The translations under genes were made by a program, and so were the position numbers. A stretch of 64,000 nucleotides of DNA from Casuarius casuarius (Eukaryota; Chordata; Aves; Casuariiformes; Casuariidae). The notes below the pieces were generated by a model. That model was not told the origin of the DNA. It saw nothing but the letters and a program-made list of their open reading frames with translations, and did no database searches. The stretch lies in NCBI GenBank assembly GCA_003342895.1, contig PTFA01000017.1, positions 1,300,016-1,364,015 of the forward strand, written 5' to 3'. This document shows, piece after piece, positions 1-10,057 of the stretch. The first letter of the stretch is position 1. Each line of letters opens with the position of its first letter.

Positions 1-121
1 GCCTAATAGGTTGTCCTTGTCAAAAGAAACACCCACCAATTCAATGACCTCTCTGGGCCTTTTAGGGACCCTCCACTCTATGACAAGCTCTCTGCCCCTG
101 AAGTGCCTGGAGCACTCCTCT
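1..121 (-). other. possible coding exon running off the left edge (unidentified)
   Basis: On the minus strand a frame stays open for about 40 codons to the window edge and looks protein-like; it includes the motif EWRVPKRPREVIELVG. It follows a plausible splice acceptor (TTTCTACAG at about 130-122), with an in-frame TGA just upstream, as expected if the exon starts there. Base composition is richer in G+C than the sequence beyond position 200. A perfect minus-strand donor-like site (TAG|GTAAGT, 413-405) lies about 285 bases upstream and could belong to the preceding exon. I do not recognise the protein family. It could also be a chance open frame, because only 121 bases are visible. Confidence 0.27.
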
Positions 122-3100
122 GTAGAAACTCAAACTCCAGCTCTGAATAGCAGAGAAGTCTAGAGAGTTCAAAACCAGAACGTGTCTCGGTTTCCTGGAT
201 CCACCTCTACTGCTAGATCCAGCAGAGTCTTATTTGTACATCCTGCTGAGACAAATCTAACCTAGGAACCAATTACTAAGAAATCACAATGTTTGCTTTC
301 TTGAGGCATCTTGAAGCCTGTTCCCGGGAACGGAGCATCTATTTTGTCTGACCATAAAGCCAGTCCTTTCACCTTCCTTTGGAAAAAAATCTTATTTGAA
401 TACCACTTACCTAACAGGACTCTGTAAACAAAGTTTGCTTATATTTAGAACAGACATTCATATGTCCTTATTTACATTTATCCATTTAAAAATAATAAAT
501 ATATCATCCATATTACCTAAATAACATTTGCTGTTTTCAAAGTAGCATGTAAGCTCTAAATTAACATTAATTTCACAAATCATTTGTGTTTTCCAGAAGA
601 AAATCTAATTTTTACTGTGGAAATAATAGCCTTTTCTGAGTATAAGTCTCCTTGGACTACAAATTCCCAGTTTGCATGTGACAAATGGGGACTATGCATA
701 ACTGTGAGCTGTCTTATAGATATACCTTCTCATCAGATGGGCTCTGGCTTCACCCTCCCCCAAGGAACTTGCACTTGGGTACTTACAGAGCCTTTACTTT
801 CCCTTTTCTTGTTTAGGATGGATTCCCCTTCCCATCTCCTTGGCTTATAATGGGGCAAGCAGGGGCCTTGCTGGGGATTTTCCTGACTTTACAGCTCTTT
901 TGTTCACAACCCTATATTATTATTCTGCACTTTAAATGGCCTTCCCATAGGTCACACTGCTTTGAAGAGTGCCACAATATTCTGCAAAGCTGCATATCAC
1001 AGGTAATATTCACTGCATGCACATCTTATCCAATACGCAACCTGCATTTCATTTTGGTTCTCTATAATAGAGATCACTCCTGAAGTAGTAACATGGATTG
1101 CAGATTTGCTCTCAGAGAGCCGTGACCACTCTTCATCAGTTTAAGGGGTTCATACACATGAACTCTATTGCAGTAAGTGCTTTTTATAGGAACGTCAGCA
1201 CTGTGCGCAATGTGAAGACGATCTCTCTTTCGAGATTTGTAGAAGCTTCAGGAGGCCGATGTGAAGTTGAATCATATTTACTCTTACGTGCTAGGAAACC
1301 ATCATAATGTCTGGCAGGAACTAAAGAGTTTCATCATACATGAGAGAGTCTGCATGAAGTGTGTATTCTCTGCACAGTTTATTACCACCTACATAGCAGT
1401 ATGGGCTCTGACATAGCTCACTTCTCCCAAAAGCATTTGCGGGGTATAAAATAACCACCTTCCTATTCTACAAGTTAGTCTTCATCAGGGCAAGTCATTT
1501 TAGACAGAAGTATTCATTTCTTTTCACCTTGGAAAGCTTGGCCTCGCAACTCAGATCATCTGCAAGCTAGATGCTGGTTACATTGCTGCTTACAGGAGGC
1601 AAACTTGGTAGCTCAGGCACTTCCAGCAGTGTGTCTGCAGTAACACAGAGCACAGTGCAGTTATAAACTTTTCCCGAGCATGTACTTTGCCTGCTGCCTT
1701 GCTCTGGGCTCCAAGTTTCCACAGCTCCACTGCTAACAGAATAGCAGCCAGTTTAACGGTGCTGATTCAAAAGCTTGTAGGACTTTAAGCTGGGAAGCTG
1801 CCTGTAAAGCCATTACTTAGCCACCAAACACTACAGCCTTAGTGCATTATGGAACATCAAAATGATGCCCTTTTCTTCAGGCTCCTACAGCAACTATTCA
1901 GCAGCTGATTCATGAGTAGCTGAGCCATCTCTGCAGCAGTGCTAGGGACCTCTGGGGAGAAGTCAGGGAAGGAAAACAGACAGTTGGATAGGTGCTATTA
2001 CTGCTTTCTCAAGATAAACCTGTACTATTGATGGATCAGAAGGCTCCTTGGGTTTCTTATCTACACACACAGCAGCATACACAGGATTTAAATGATTTCA
2101 CATATTGAGGTGATGTTACTTTCTCCTTTTTTTTTTTTAAGTTTGCAGTTGAACAAATTACCTGAATCATAGAAACTGTTCAAAAAGTGAAAGTATTCAA
2201 AGTCCAAACCCTGGAACACCCATGCCCATCCTCTTCAATGCACAGCAAAACTACCAAACTGAAAGGAAGTGAAAAAAAAATGTGACTCAGCACCCAAATA
2301 CATTGTTGCCAGGTATGTAACTGCATGTATGCTCTAGACCAGATCTTATTCTAAGCGGGGCTGTGATGGGGATGAGAGTGATGGTCTCATGGCTCACTTT
2401 CCATGAGCTCTGTTCTCACACAGATGAAGCCTAGAAGAGAAGCCAGCACCCTGCATGGTATGGAGCATTGGACTGTTCCCATGAGGAGAATGGCCATTTC
2501 CTGCTCACGACCACCACAAGCTATACAGCGGGTACCTTGAGGAAATGTGTTTTGTGGCCAGTGTATAACCCCAGCTTATTCTCTTCCACAGTGCAATGTG
2601 CTTATGAGGATTCTAACTGAACAAGTGAAAAAGAATCTCTTGTACAGACTATTCCCCCACTTTTGCATAACAGGACATTGCTATCTCTCTACAGTGTTAT
2701 CTGCCTATCTTGTTTCCTTGAACTAAAATTAGAAGAGCAAACGGAAGTAGTGATCTGCTGAACTGTAACATCTTCAGGACAGAGTAGGAAAGGCAGTGAA
2801 GTGCCTCGCACAAAAACTGCTCAGAAGCCAGCACTGCCATATGGTGGAAATTCTGTCTTTTTTCCATTCTGAATAATAAAAATTAAATCAAAATGTTAAT
2901 ATTGCCCCAGAAAGATATGTATTTTTAATGAAACCATTTCAACTCAAAGACATGGACTCATTTTATTAAAATTCTGTCTATTCTTTACAATAAACAGTTT
3001 GGCTACCACAACATCTAAAATGAGCTTTCAGTAATACAACAATTTGAATAAGAATATTAAATTGAATAGAATTGAATATTGAAAGGAATATTAAATAATA

Positions 3101-4439
3101 AGAAGAATATGGAATAGGAGTATATTGATATCCTAATTGGCAATCATTACAAAAATGGTTTATTTTAAATGATGTGGCAACTGGTGCATTTTTTTCTTAT
3201 TGTCCGGTGGTATATTAGCCAATGAAATGTATGTTTGGGGCTCATAATTCATAGTTGGTCATTTTCTACTAACTTTCCTTCAATTTGTATTGATAAAAAT
3301 ACAGCATAATTCTAAAAAATGCAGCAGGTAAGCCTTTTTAGCTTTAGTTGAAATTACCAAGAAAGTCAACACACTTCAATAAAATACTCTGAGTCGGCAG
3401 GATACAATTTTTTAACAGAAATTATGTAGGATATTATTATATATTGTATCTATATTGCATTATATGTAAGTTATATGTTTGAATTATGAGGAACAATGGA
3501 TTTAATCAAATTCAACAGTATTTCTCTAGATTTTAGTACTATGAAACAGAGCCCAATATCTGTAACAGGATAAAATCAAAAAGACTTTATCTGCAAATGA
3601 GTCAAATANCTAGCGGTTTCGAAAATAATGAGCAGGACTTTTGAACTGTTTTTTGAAGCAGACCTCCCAACTGTTCCAGAAGACCTAGTCAGGCAACAGA
3701 TTAGATGACTGGGAAAGTATCTAGATGTTTGGATATTTATTCATATCAGGGCTTGGAGTTCCTTAAGACTTACTCTAGACCAGCTCACATCATTAAACAT
3801 TCACTGTTCTCGTCTTTCTATCTGTCCTCTTCATTATCTTGTCTATTGTGTCATTATAAGCTGTGGACTTGTAGCATATCCCTAAAAGGGGCTAGTGTCC
3901 CTTTGCAAGAGCTAGTGCTTCTCCTGTTTCTTTCTCTTATTGTTTTACCAATTTGTTAATGAGTTCCTGTATTGATCAGAGAAAAGTTAAACAGAGAAAA
4001 ATCAACTATATGTGAGGTCAGATTCTCTTTGATATAAATTATTAAATTTTGTGACCCACCTGAAAACATTGTTTGTAATAAAAAGACGTATCTTTTTGAT
4101 TAAAAACAATAGTCAGTGTAAGTGGAAATTTTCTCTATAACTTATTAAGCAGAAGGATGGCAGGGCAGAGCTGGGTTTGTTAAATTAGTTAAATGTAGGG
4201 AAAGCAAGTGAAGCTCCCACTGAATCTTCTCACAACTGGGAAAAAGTCACTAAAGGTAGCCCAAGTTCTGTTTCCAATCAATTTCAGAGAGATTTATACC
4301 TAATTCATCCAATGATTCACCTAGAATTTTTCAGCTCCTTTTCTATCTGGCATTCCCAAAGGTCCATTAGTAAGAAAATCTCCAAAAATCACATTCTCTT
4401 CTAATGAAAGTCTTTCTTTAAAAAAAAAATCTGTCCATA
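122..4439. other. non-coding stretch, AT-rich, no gene seen
   Basis: No gene or recognisable mobile element is seen here. The longest frames are under 90 codons and have no flanking splice sites that form an exon. Points of note are a T run near 2128-2139, a CpG-enriched patch at about 1180-1290 (around six CpGs in a CpG-poor background), a good but isolated plus-strand donor (CAG|GTAAGC near 3328), and a single N at 3609. The sequence is consistent with intron or intergenic DNA. Confidence 0.6.
3045..3135. repeat. degenerate AT-rich simple repeat (GAATATTAAAT-like)
   Basis: Words such as GAATATTAAA, TTGAATA and AATAAGAA recur with variation over about 90 bases, with almost no G+C apart from scattered G in GAAT units. 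This is a decayed low-complexity tract; no unit length is constant enough to call a microsatellite. Confidence 0.5.
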
Positions 4440-4695
4440 GTTTTGCTGGGGCACTGGGACTTGGAGACCATGGTCCTACTTTTGATCCTGCCTGCTGCTC
4501 ACTGGGTGACTTTACACAAGTCACAGCACAACTCTGTTACTTCAGCCACCCCTTTTTGTCTTCTCAAACTAAACCGTACTGTCATTGTGGCAAGAACTGT
4601 GACGTACAATGCATTTCTATGGTGCCTCACACAATAAGACCTTGATCACAGCGGGGGTCTACAGACACTGTGGCAGCACAAATAACAAAGGAGAT
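4440..4695 (+). repeat. ancient MIR-like core-SINE (degraded)
   Basis: The order of faint matches follows that of amniote core-SINEs. First comes a tRNA-related head remnant (GGGACTTGGAGACC near 4455). Next is a core-like block at about 4503-4526 (TGGGTGACTTTACACAAGTCAC), resembling the MIR core 'tgtgaccttgggcaagtcac'. A tail follows at about 4620-4690 with GGTGCCTCACACAATAAGACC and AGCACAAATAA, like the tail of sauropsid MIR-type SINEs. Family assignment is from remembered consensus patterns. The copy is old and interrupted, and exact limits are uncertain. Confidence 0.42.
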
Positions 4696-5072
4696 CTTGG
4701 CTATGGGGGAGGAGCAGCAAAGCAAACTTTGTCCCTAAGTTCTTGGGTATCTTATAATAATCTCAATTTCCCACTGGAATACAATAGAAACAGACTTAGA
4801 AAAGTGTCAAAGAATGTCTTTATCTCAGCTCCAAGTAGCTGATAAAGGCGGCCAGTGGATGCAGCAGTATGCACAGCAGTTTCTGGGCTCTGCTTCGAGA
4901 TCTCCTTCATCTTCTGGGGACTTGAAGATCCTCAGGAGACTCCTGGGAACCTTCTGAAGGACCTGAGCATGCCTGCTGCTGTCAGTTCAGAATAGCCACA
5001 GAAGACTGACTTCTGGCAAGCTGCTAGCAAGCTCTAGTCGCTTCTAATAAGCTCTATCAGCTGTCTTTGATC

Positions 5073-5133
5073 AAAGGGTGCTTGGGACCTTCATTCCAGC
5101 TGACCCCTGATTAGGGAGGGTCAAGCACCCTTT
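5073..5133. repeat. 12-bp perfect inverted repeat in the CR1 5' region
   Basis: The left arm AAAGGGTGCTTG (5073-5084) is exactly complementary to CAAGCACCCTTT (5122-5133), with a 37-base spacer. It lies about 25 bases before the TATA-like sequence, so it may be a structured element of the LINE 5'UTR or an operator-like palindrome. The function is unknown. Confidence 0.7.
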
Positions 5134-5155
5134 CAGCCAGTGCTAGAGAGAGGCC

Positions 5156-5163
5156 TATATAAG
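5156..5163 (+). promoter_or_regulatory. TATA-like box within CR1 5' region
   Basis: TATATAAG is followed about 30 bases later by the first ATG of a long open stretch (5190). The position, upstream of the ORF1 relic, suggests remains of an internal LINE promoter. It is a short motif in AT-rich DNA, so chance is quite possible. Confidence 0.2.
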
Positions 5164-5460
5164 AGCCAGGTCCAGGGTGCAGCTGGCAGATGCAGCAGTT
5201 CATGCAGTGGAGTGCAAAGAGGGGGCTAGCAGTTCTGCTCAGACCAGCATGCATGTCCTCTGCTATGGTAGTGAGATGCCCTAGGGCATGGTCCTGGGCA
5301 GCCATTGGAGCAACTGTCTCTGCAACATCAGAGGCTTTGACACAGATGGAGCTTCAGAAGAGGATGCAGCTCTGCATGTCTTGGGCTGCAGGGAGTGCAT
5401 GGGACCTCTCACTGAAGCTGGGGCAGATGGTCTCCCAGCTTGCAGGAGGTATGCCACCAA

Positions 5461-5548
5461 GTGAAGGAGCTGCTGGAGGAAGTCAGCAGACTGCAGCACC
5501 AGAGGGGATGCAAAAGACATTAACCAGATCTTCTCCCAGAAGAAGCTG
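5461..5548 (+). pseudogene. CR1 ORF1 relic (coiled-coil RNA-binding protein), frameshifted
   Basis: CR1 ORF1 encodes a nucleic-acid-binding protein that packages the LINE RNA. Here only a short piece survives: a leucine/glutamate heptad-like segment (VKELLEEVSRL) and, one base out of frame between 5493 and 5501, an RGDAKDINQIFSQ segment. A TAA also interrupts the first frame at 5521-5523. The rest of ORF1 and the whole endonuclease region are missing, and the sequence passes within about 30 bases into ORF2 sequence. Confidence 0.6.
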
Positions 5549-5574
5549 ACCTATCGGCTTCAAAAACTGACTGA

Positions 5575-6403
5575 ACTGCTGGGCTCAGAGGGTCTCTAGT
5601 GGTATACCCTAGGGGGTGATACTGGGGACTCTTCTGACTAACGCCTACATTAAAGATGTGGATGATGGAACCAAGCGCACTCTCAGCAAGCTTGCAGATG
5701 ACACAAAAATGGGAAAGTGACTGATACACTAGCTGGTTCTGATGTCACTTGGTGGTGCTTGACAACAAGTTGGATGTGGGGCAGCAATGAGCCCTCGCGG
5801 CAAAGAAAGCCAACAGCATCCTGGGCCGCATTAGGCAGAGTGTTGCCAGCAATTTGAGGGAGGTGATCCTTCCCCTCTACTCCTCACTGGTGAGGCAGCA
5901 TCTGGAGTGCTGGGTCCAGCTCTGGGCTTCCCAGTACAAGACAGACATGGACATACCAGAGCAAATCCAGCTAAGAGCTACAAAGATGATGAAGGGGCTG
6001 GAGTATCTCTCATATGAAGAAAGGCTGAGAGAACTGGGACTACTCAGCCTGGAGAACAGAAGGCTCAGGAGGCATCTGATCAATGTCTGTAAGTACCTGA
6101 TGGGAGGGTAGGGAGACAACAGAGCCAGATTCTTTTCTGTGATGCCCAGCAACAGGACTAGAGGCAACAGGCACAAACTGAAACACAGGAAATCCTGTCT
6201 GAACATACGAAAACACTTCTTCACTGTGAGCGTAGCTGAACACTGGAACAGGTTGACTAGAGAGGCTGTGGAGCCTCTGTGCTTGGGGATATTCAACACC
6301 TGACTGGACGTGGTCCCAGGCAACCTGCTCTAGCTGATCCTGCCTCAGGAGGGGCATCTGACCTGATGATCTCCAGAGGTCCCTTCTAACTTCAACTACT
6401 TCC
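5575..6403 (+). mobile_element. CR1 LINE, 3' module (ORF2 end and 3'UTR)
   Basis: The segment follows CR1 ORF2 and the 3'UTR closely and ends with the family's 3' terminal block (AGGTCCCTTCTAACTTCAACTA, split across 6379-6400). The expected 8-base terminal repeats (ATTCTATG type) are missing; a C/T-rich stretch (6401-6431) follows instead. About 150 bases are deleted near 5750 relative to the other copy in this window, between the ADDT box and the LDNKLDV-type segment. Divergence, stops and indels make it an old, dead copy. Confidence 0.92.
5598..6297 (+). pseudogene. CR1 ORF2 (reverse transcriptase) C-terminal relic
   Basis: Recognisable pieces are as follows. The S-G-V-P-Q-G-S-I-L-G region (5598-5626) has the glutamine codon replaced by TAG at 5610-5612. 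The catalytic-box remnant LADDTK lies at about 5691-5708, with the paired aspartates at 5697-5702. A TGA stop follows at 5718-5720. After a deletion the C-terminal domain resumes as a clean frame (5854-6108: [17 protein letters not shown]... [15 protein letters not shown]) up to TAG at 6109-6111, then continues in frame to about 6294 (GNRHKLKHRKS, AEHWNRL). Intact ORF2 would also have an endonuclease and the N-terminal RT palm, both absent here. Confidence 0.9.
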
Positions 6404-7325
6404 CCTCCTCCTTCCCCCTGCCCCACCCCAGGCATGTGTTTGCCAGATGTACTAAAGAATTTCTGGCTGCATCTGCAGTGAGTTCATGGAGGAGGAAAAG
6501 AAGCAAAGCAAGCTCTGAATCTACATGGAAGATGCACGCTCCTCCAGGTTACTGTCCCACTTATGCCAAGGACACAAGGGGGGAATATCTGGAAAATAAA
6601 TTTTTAAAGAAGGACAGTATTTCTCCCAAGTTGCCAAAGTCACCTGCCAGTATCAATGCAAGCTGGGACAAAGCTATTGGCAGATGTTACTGGGCCCACA
6701 TGCAGCAGTCTTTAGCTGTCCAAGTGATCTCAGGAAGATGATGGGGAAGAAAAAAAATCACTGACATTATCAATAGCAGCAAGGAAGGAGCCTTCTGTGT
6801 TTTTTCTTTCTTTTTTCCCTAAGATATATTAAATAATACTATACCTGCAGATGATGAGAAATACTTCAAAATACAGGAGGCCTCTTAGGGTATATATAGC
6901 CTTGTTTATGGAACAAAGCCTCTGCAGTCTCACTTCTAGTTCCCAGCATTCCTGAAACACCATAAATGCAAAGTCTCTTTCTTTTAACCTGTATTTAAAT
7001 GATTGTACAAACCCATCAGAATCTGTTCAGTCTTCAAAGATAACAAAGAAAGCTTCAGCTGAAGTGAGGAGACTCAAGTGACAAGTACAGCCCATGGCAA
7101 TAGTATAAGACCACTGATCACATGCTCCTTTATAGCACTTGAATTGTCCGTTGACTGACTTTCAATTTATGCGCTAGATGTCATATACCTGAAGCAAATG
7201 ACCCCTCTGTTGCAATACATATTTTACTCTTCTTTTGCTCCAGCCTGTAAAAAAAAAAATTAAGCTTGAGAGGAGGGGAAAATACGTTTGTTTTTTTCCA
7301 TTATTAGAAACGCTTAAGTCCCACA

Positions 7326-7327
<2 letters not shown>
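6404..7327. other. non-coding stretch after CR1
   Basis: It begins with a C/T-rich stretch of about 30 bases where the CR1 terminal repeats should be. A 101-codon frame (6436-6741) has no start context, splice sites or recognisable motif and is taken as chance. No other element is seen. Confidence 0.55.
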
Positions 7328-7382
<55 letters not shown>

Positions 7383-7385
7383 NTT
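7328..7385. repeat. poly(T) run, 55 T then N then TT
   Basis: An uninterrupted run of 55 T ends at an N (7383) and two more T. It could be the poly(A) tail of a minus-strand retrocopy inserted to the right, but no AATAAA (TTTATT on this strand) follows closely and no parent transcript is recognisable. The N suggests the length is not resolved in the assembly. The lysine-rich frame across it is an artefact. Confidence 0.95.
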
Positions 7386-9993
7386 GCCAATGAATCATTT
7401 CAGCCATTTCCTCCCACTGTGAAGTGTCAGGAGAGGAGTAACAATCTGATGTGAACCCAAGATTCACATGTACAAATATACATGTGCTTCAGCACGTCTC
7501 TTTCTGCATAAAACTATCACGGTTGTGCACCAACAAGTATTTTAGCTTCATGAACCACAGGAGGCTTACATTTATAATTAGACTTACATGTTCAAATATG
7601 AACACATTCCCCCCCGCCCCCAAAATAACCCTATTTCTTTATAATTTGACTGCATATACCATAATACCACTTCTCTGAGCTAAAAGTAACCGTACTTCTC
7701 AGAAATCCACAGTAGCTTTTCAGAATTCTCTGCATTATACACTGATATATTGTGTAAAGTAATTACTAAAAAGCATAGAACAATGCATCAATGTTTCACA
7801 CATTGGTGTTTCACTGCAACTATAAAGAGACAAACAGTTGTTTAAACTACTCATACTGCATATTTCCTAGCTGAAAGAATTACGTAAACCAAAGAAAACA
7901 TGAACTTTTTTGCCTAGAGATAAGGCTTCTAATTTCATTGACCATATATATAGAAAAACAGACCAGCAACCTTGATAGTTCTCGAATTTAAGGCCTTGTT
8001 TGCAAAGCAATGCATGCAGGCAACTTCATTCATACCTTTAGCTAATGCAGTGCACTTAAAATATTTTTAAAACACTTCCGTATGTGTAACTGTTGATAAC
8101 CATATTTTTATTGCGAGGTCCCCCTTAAACTACAAAGTAATGGCAATTTGTTTTCATATAATTGACAGCAAGATATCAGTGGCTTTAAACACACAGTGGA
8201 AGAGCTCCAATAATGAGACCTTTGGAAATAAGCTTTAGCAATCTGGAAAGAACAAGCCAGATCTGTCAGTATGTAAGCCTGTACTGTTCCAACGGCACAG
8301 AGTCCTGTGTTACTTATCTAGAATGAAGGTTCCAGAGAGGGGATAAACATCCTGTCTGTGGCTACGAACCCTCCCAGAGATCTGCCCTATCTTCTTTTCC
8401 CCATGGAAGATGGTAAATCTATCTATAGTTAGATTTATAGAAATAGTCTTGCATGCAGCCCAGCAGAGGTGCCTGCTGCCTGCACCTCCACACGAGACGA
8501 AAATCCACAGGTTGGAAAATCATTTCTTCCTGAGGGCACGTACACTGCATCCTGCCTAGCTCCCAGCTCAGGACAGCTGCTCTCACTGTGGGCCAGTGTA
8601 ATTCTCTTAACAAAGCTAAGCTTGAGAGCACCTTCTCTAGAAAACACATATGCTTTTTTGATGTAGTAGATAATTTTATTGGTTTTCCAGACAAGAGAGA
8701 ATGGAGTTCAGCTTGCCAACACCAAAGATAAAAGCCCCCTGCCCACACACACCCTTTCTCTCACCACCTAGATAAAAAACACACCTGTTCTTACAAAGAA
8801 GGGGAGAAACAATTCAGAAAGAAAGACCGAACAAACATCTGCTGCTGCCTGGAGACAGTTCTGGCTGTTCTTGGCCCCAGAAGTGCTCCACTATCCAAAG
8901 GCTTGGGTGTGTTTCCTGGTTACAGCCCCTCTCCATTTCGGGCAAGCCCCTGAGCTTCTCCACCTCCTCTACACAGTCGCCCTGGAGCCAGCCCACCAGC
9001 CAGGCTGCTGGTCTGACAGCAGCACCCCCAGCACTGCACACCCCAGGTTGGCAAAGACTTCCCCACTGACCCGCATCTGCCTGCTGTTCTCCTCTGCACT
9101 CTGGTATGTTCCCCTTTTCCACTTAAACATAACTTTGGTTTTAAGATCATCGGGTCACTCTGTTCTACACTGGTCACAGGATCCTGATGGGGAAAGTTGC
9201 AAACCAGACAGACCAGCTAGTTTGACTCACAGGTTCAGTTACAAGGTGGGAAAAATCAGTGTCTTATGCACAACAGGTAAAGACACAAGAATTATGACCC
9301 AGAAAGAGATATTGCAGGAGACCTGAAAGAAAACAGAGATACCTGTAGGTAACAACCACAGTTAGGGTATTCTAATTTTGCATTTTAGGTAGTTTAAATA
9401 GAGTTGGCAGTTCCTTGCTGAAATCAGAAGAAAATAATTAAAATGTAATGGGAGCTATGACAGGAAGTTAATATATTGGAGTCTCTGGTTTGGAAATGCA
9501 ATCTCTGAGCTCATCACCTAAAATATCTCTCATAAATTTGAGTAACCATGCAACAGCAGCTAAAAAACAAAATCTAACTTAGTCACCAAACCACAGCTTT
9601 TCAGCAGCCAGAAAAAGGCTGCTCTAAATTGGTATTTTGTGTACATTTCAATGAAAGTTAAACACGCACGTCCCAGTATCTGTGCAAGAGGAGACGACAG
9701 CATTAAAGGTAACATCAAAACAGCAACACTGTTAAACCTCCTAAACCTTACTTGTAGTTCTGTGACAGTCATATCATGTGGAACAGCACAAATACAGTCT
9801 CTGGCTTAATAATCACAGAGTCCTGCAGGTAACAGAATGAAGAAGTTCCACCAGCTATGCAGTGGCAGAGGTGAATTCAGAGGTAAGAGCTGTCTATCCA
9901 TGAGGTGGGCTGTGATGGGTGATAAATTCAGCTGATTTGAAGGCATTCGCCCAGGCAGCCCCCAAACTCTTCCGCTTCCTTCTTTGTTTTCAG
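7386..9993. other. non-coding stretch with a GC-richer patch at 8.8-9.1 kb
   Basis: No gene is supported. A C-rich run (CCCCCCGCCCCC) occurs near 7607-7620. Between about 8830 and 9110 the sequence is distinctly richer in G+C and open in several frames on both strands (151 codons on +, 102 and 85 on -), which fits composition rather than coding. Fair plus-strand splice pairs occur at 9180-9276 (CACAG| ... CAG|GTAAAG) and 9819-9882 (CACAG| ... GAG|GTAAGA). Confidence 0.5.
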
Positions 9994-10057
9994 CTGGGAA
10001 GCCAGGCGGCCCCATTCACTTTCAGGACATGTTTTTCTAGCGGCATTCAATGTTAAG
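9994..10057 (+). other. possible 64-nt exon with strong splice sites (unidentified)
   Basis: A near-ideal acceptor (long pyrimidine tract TTCCGCTTCCTTCTTTGTTTTCAG, about 9970-9993) is followed 64 bases later by a good donor (AAG|GTAGGAG, GT at 10058-10059). One frame is open throughout, beginning WEARRPHSL and ending AAFNVK, and it includes CpGs that are rare nearby. I do not recognise the peptide. The neighbouring splice pairs do not join to it in an open frame, so it may be a non-coding RNA exon or a chance pair. Confidence 0.18.

Larger units (their letters stand above)
4838..5574 (+). mobile_element. CR1 LINE, 5' region (5'UTR and ORF1 part) of an internally deleted copy
   Basis: This block directly precedes the CR1 3' module and has the same orientation. 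Its right half reads as CR1 ORF1: VKELLEEVSRL in one frame (5461-5493), then RGDAKDINQIFSQKKL after a +1 shift (5501-5548). That matches the ORF1 pattern of a leucine-rich coiled coil followed by an acidic IR-D-E-IDR-FS-like motif. The left half (4838-5190) is untranslated-looking and contains a TATA-like box and an inverted repeat. Most CR1 copies are 5'-truncated, so retained ORF1-side sequence is unusual. The start at about 4838 is a guess from where composition changes. It could also be a separate insertion that landed next to the 3' module. Confidence 0.6.

Noticed and set aside
5190..5549. 119-codon plus frame in the CR1 5' region as an intact gene
   Set aside because: It carries only a fragment of ORF1 and is out of frame with the following ORF1 motif, so it is a relic.
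7174..7467. Lysine-rich frame
   Set aside because: Only a translation of the poly(T) run on the opposite strand.
8814..9326. 151-codon plus frame and overlapping minus frames; fleeting likeness to CR1 ORF1 (EEVEKL)
   Set aside because: The likeness is limited to a few glutamate/leucine residues with no neighbouring CR1 sequence. The patch is simply richer in G+C.
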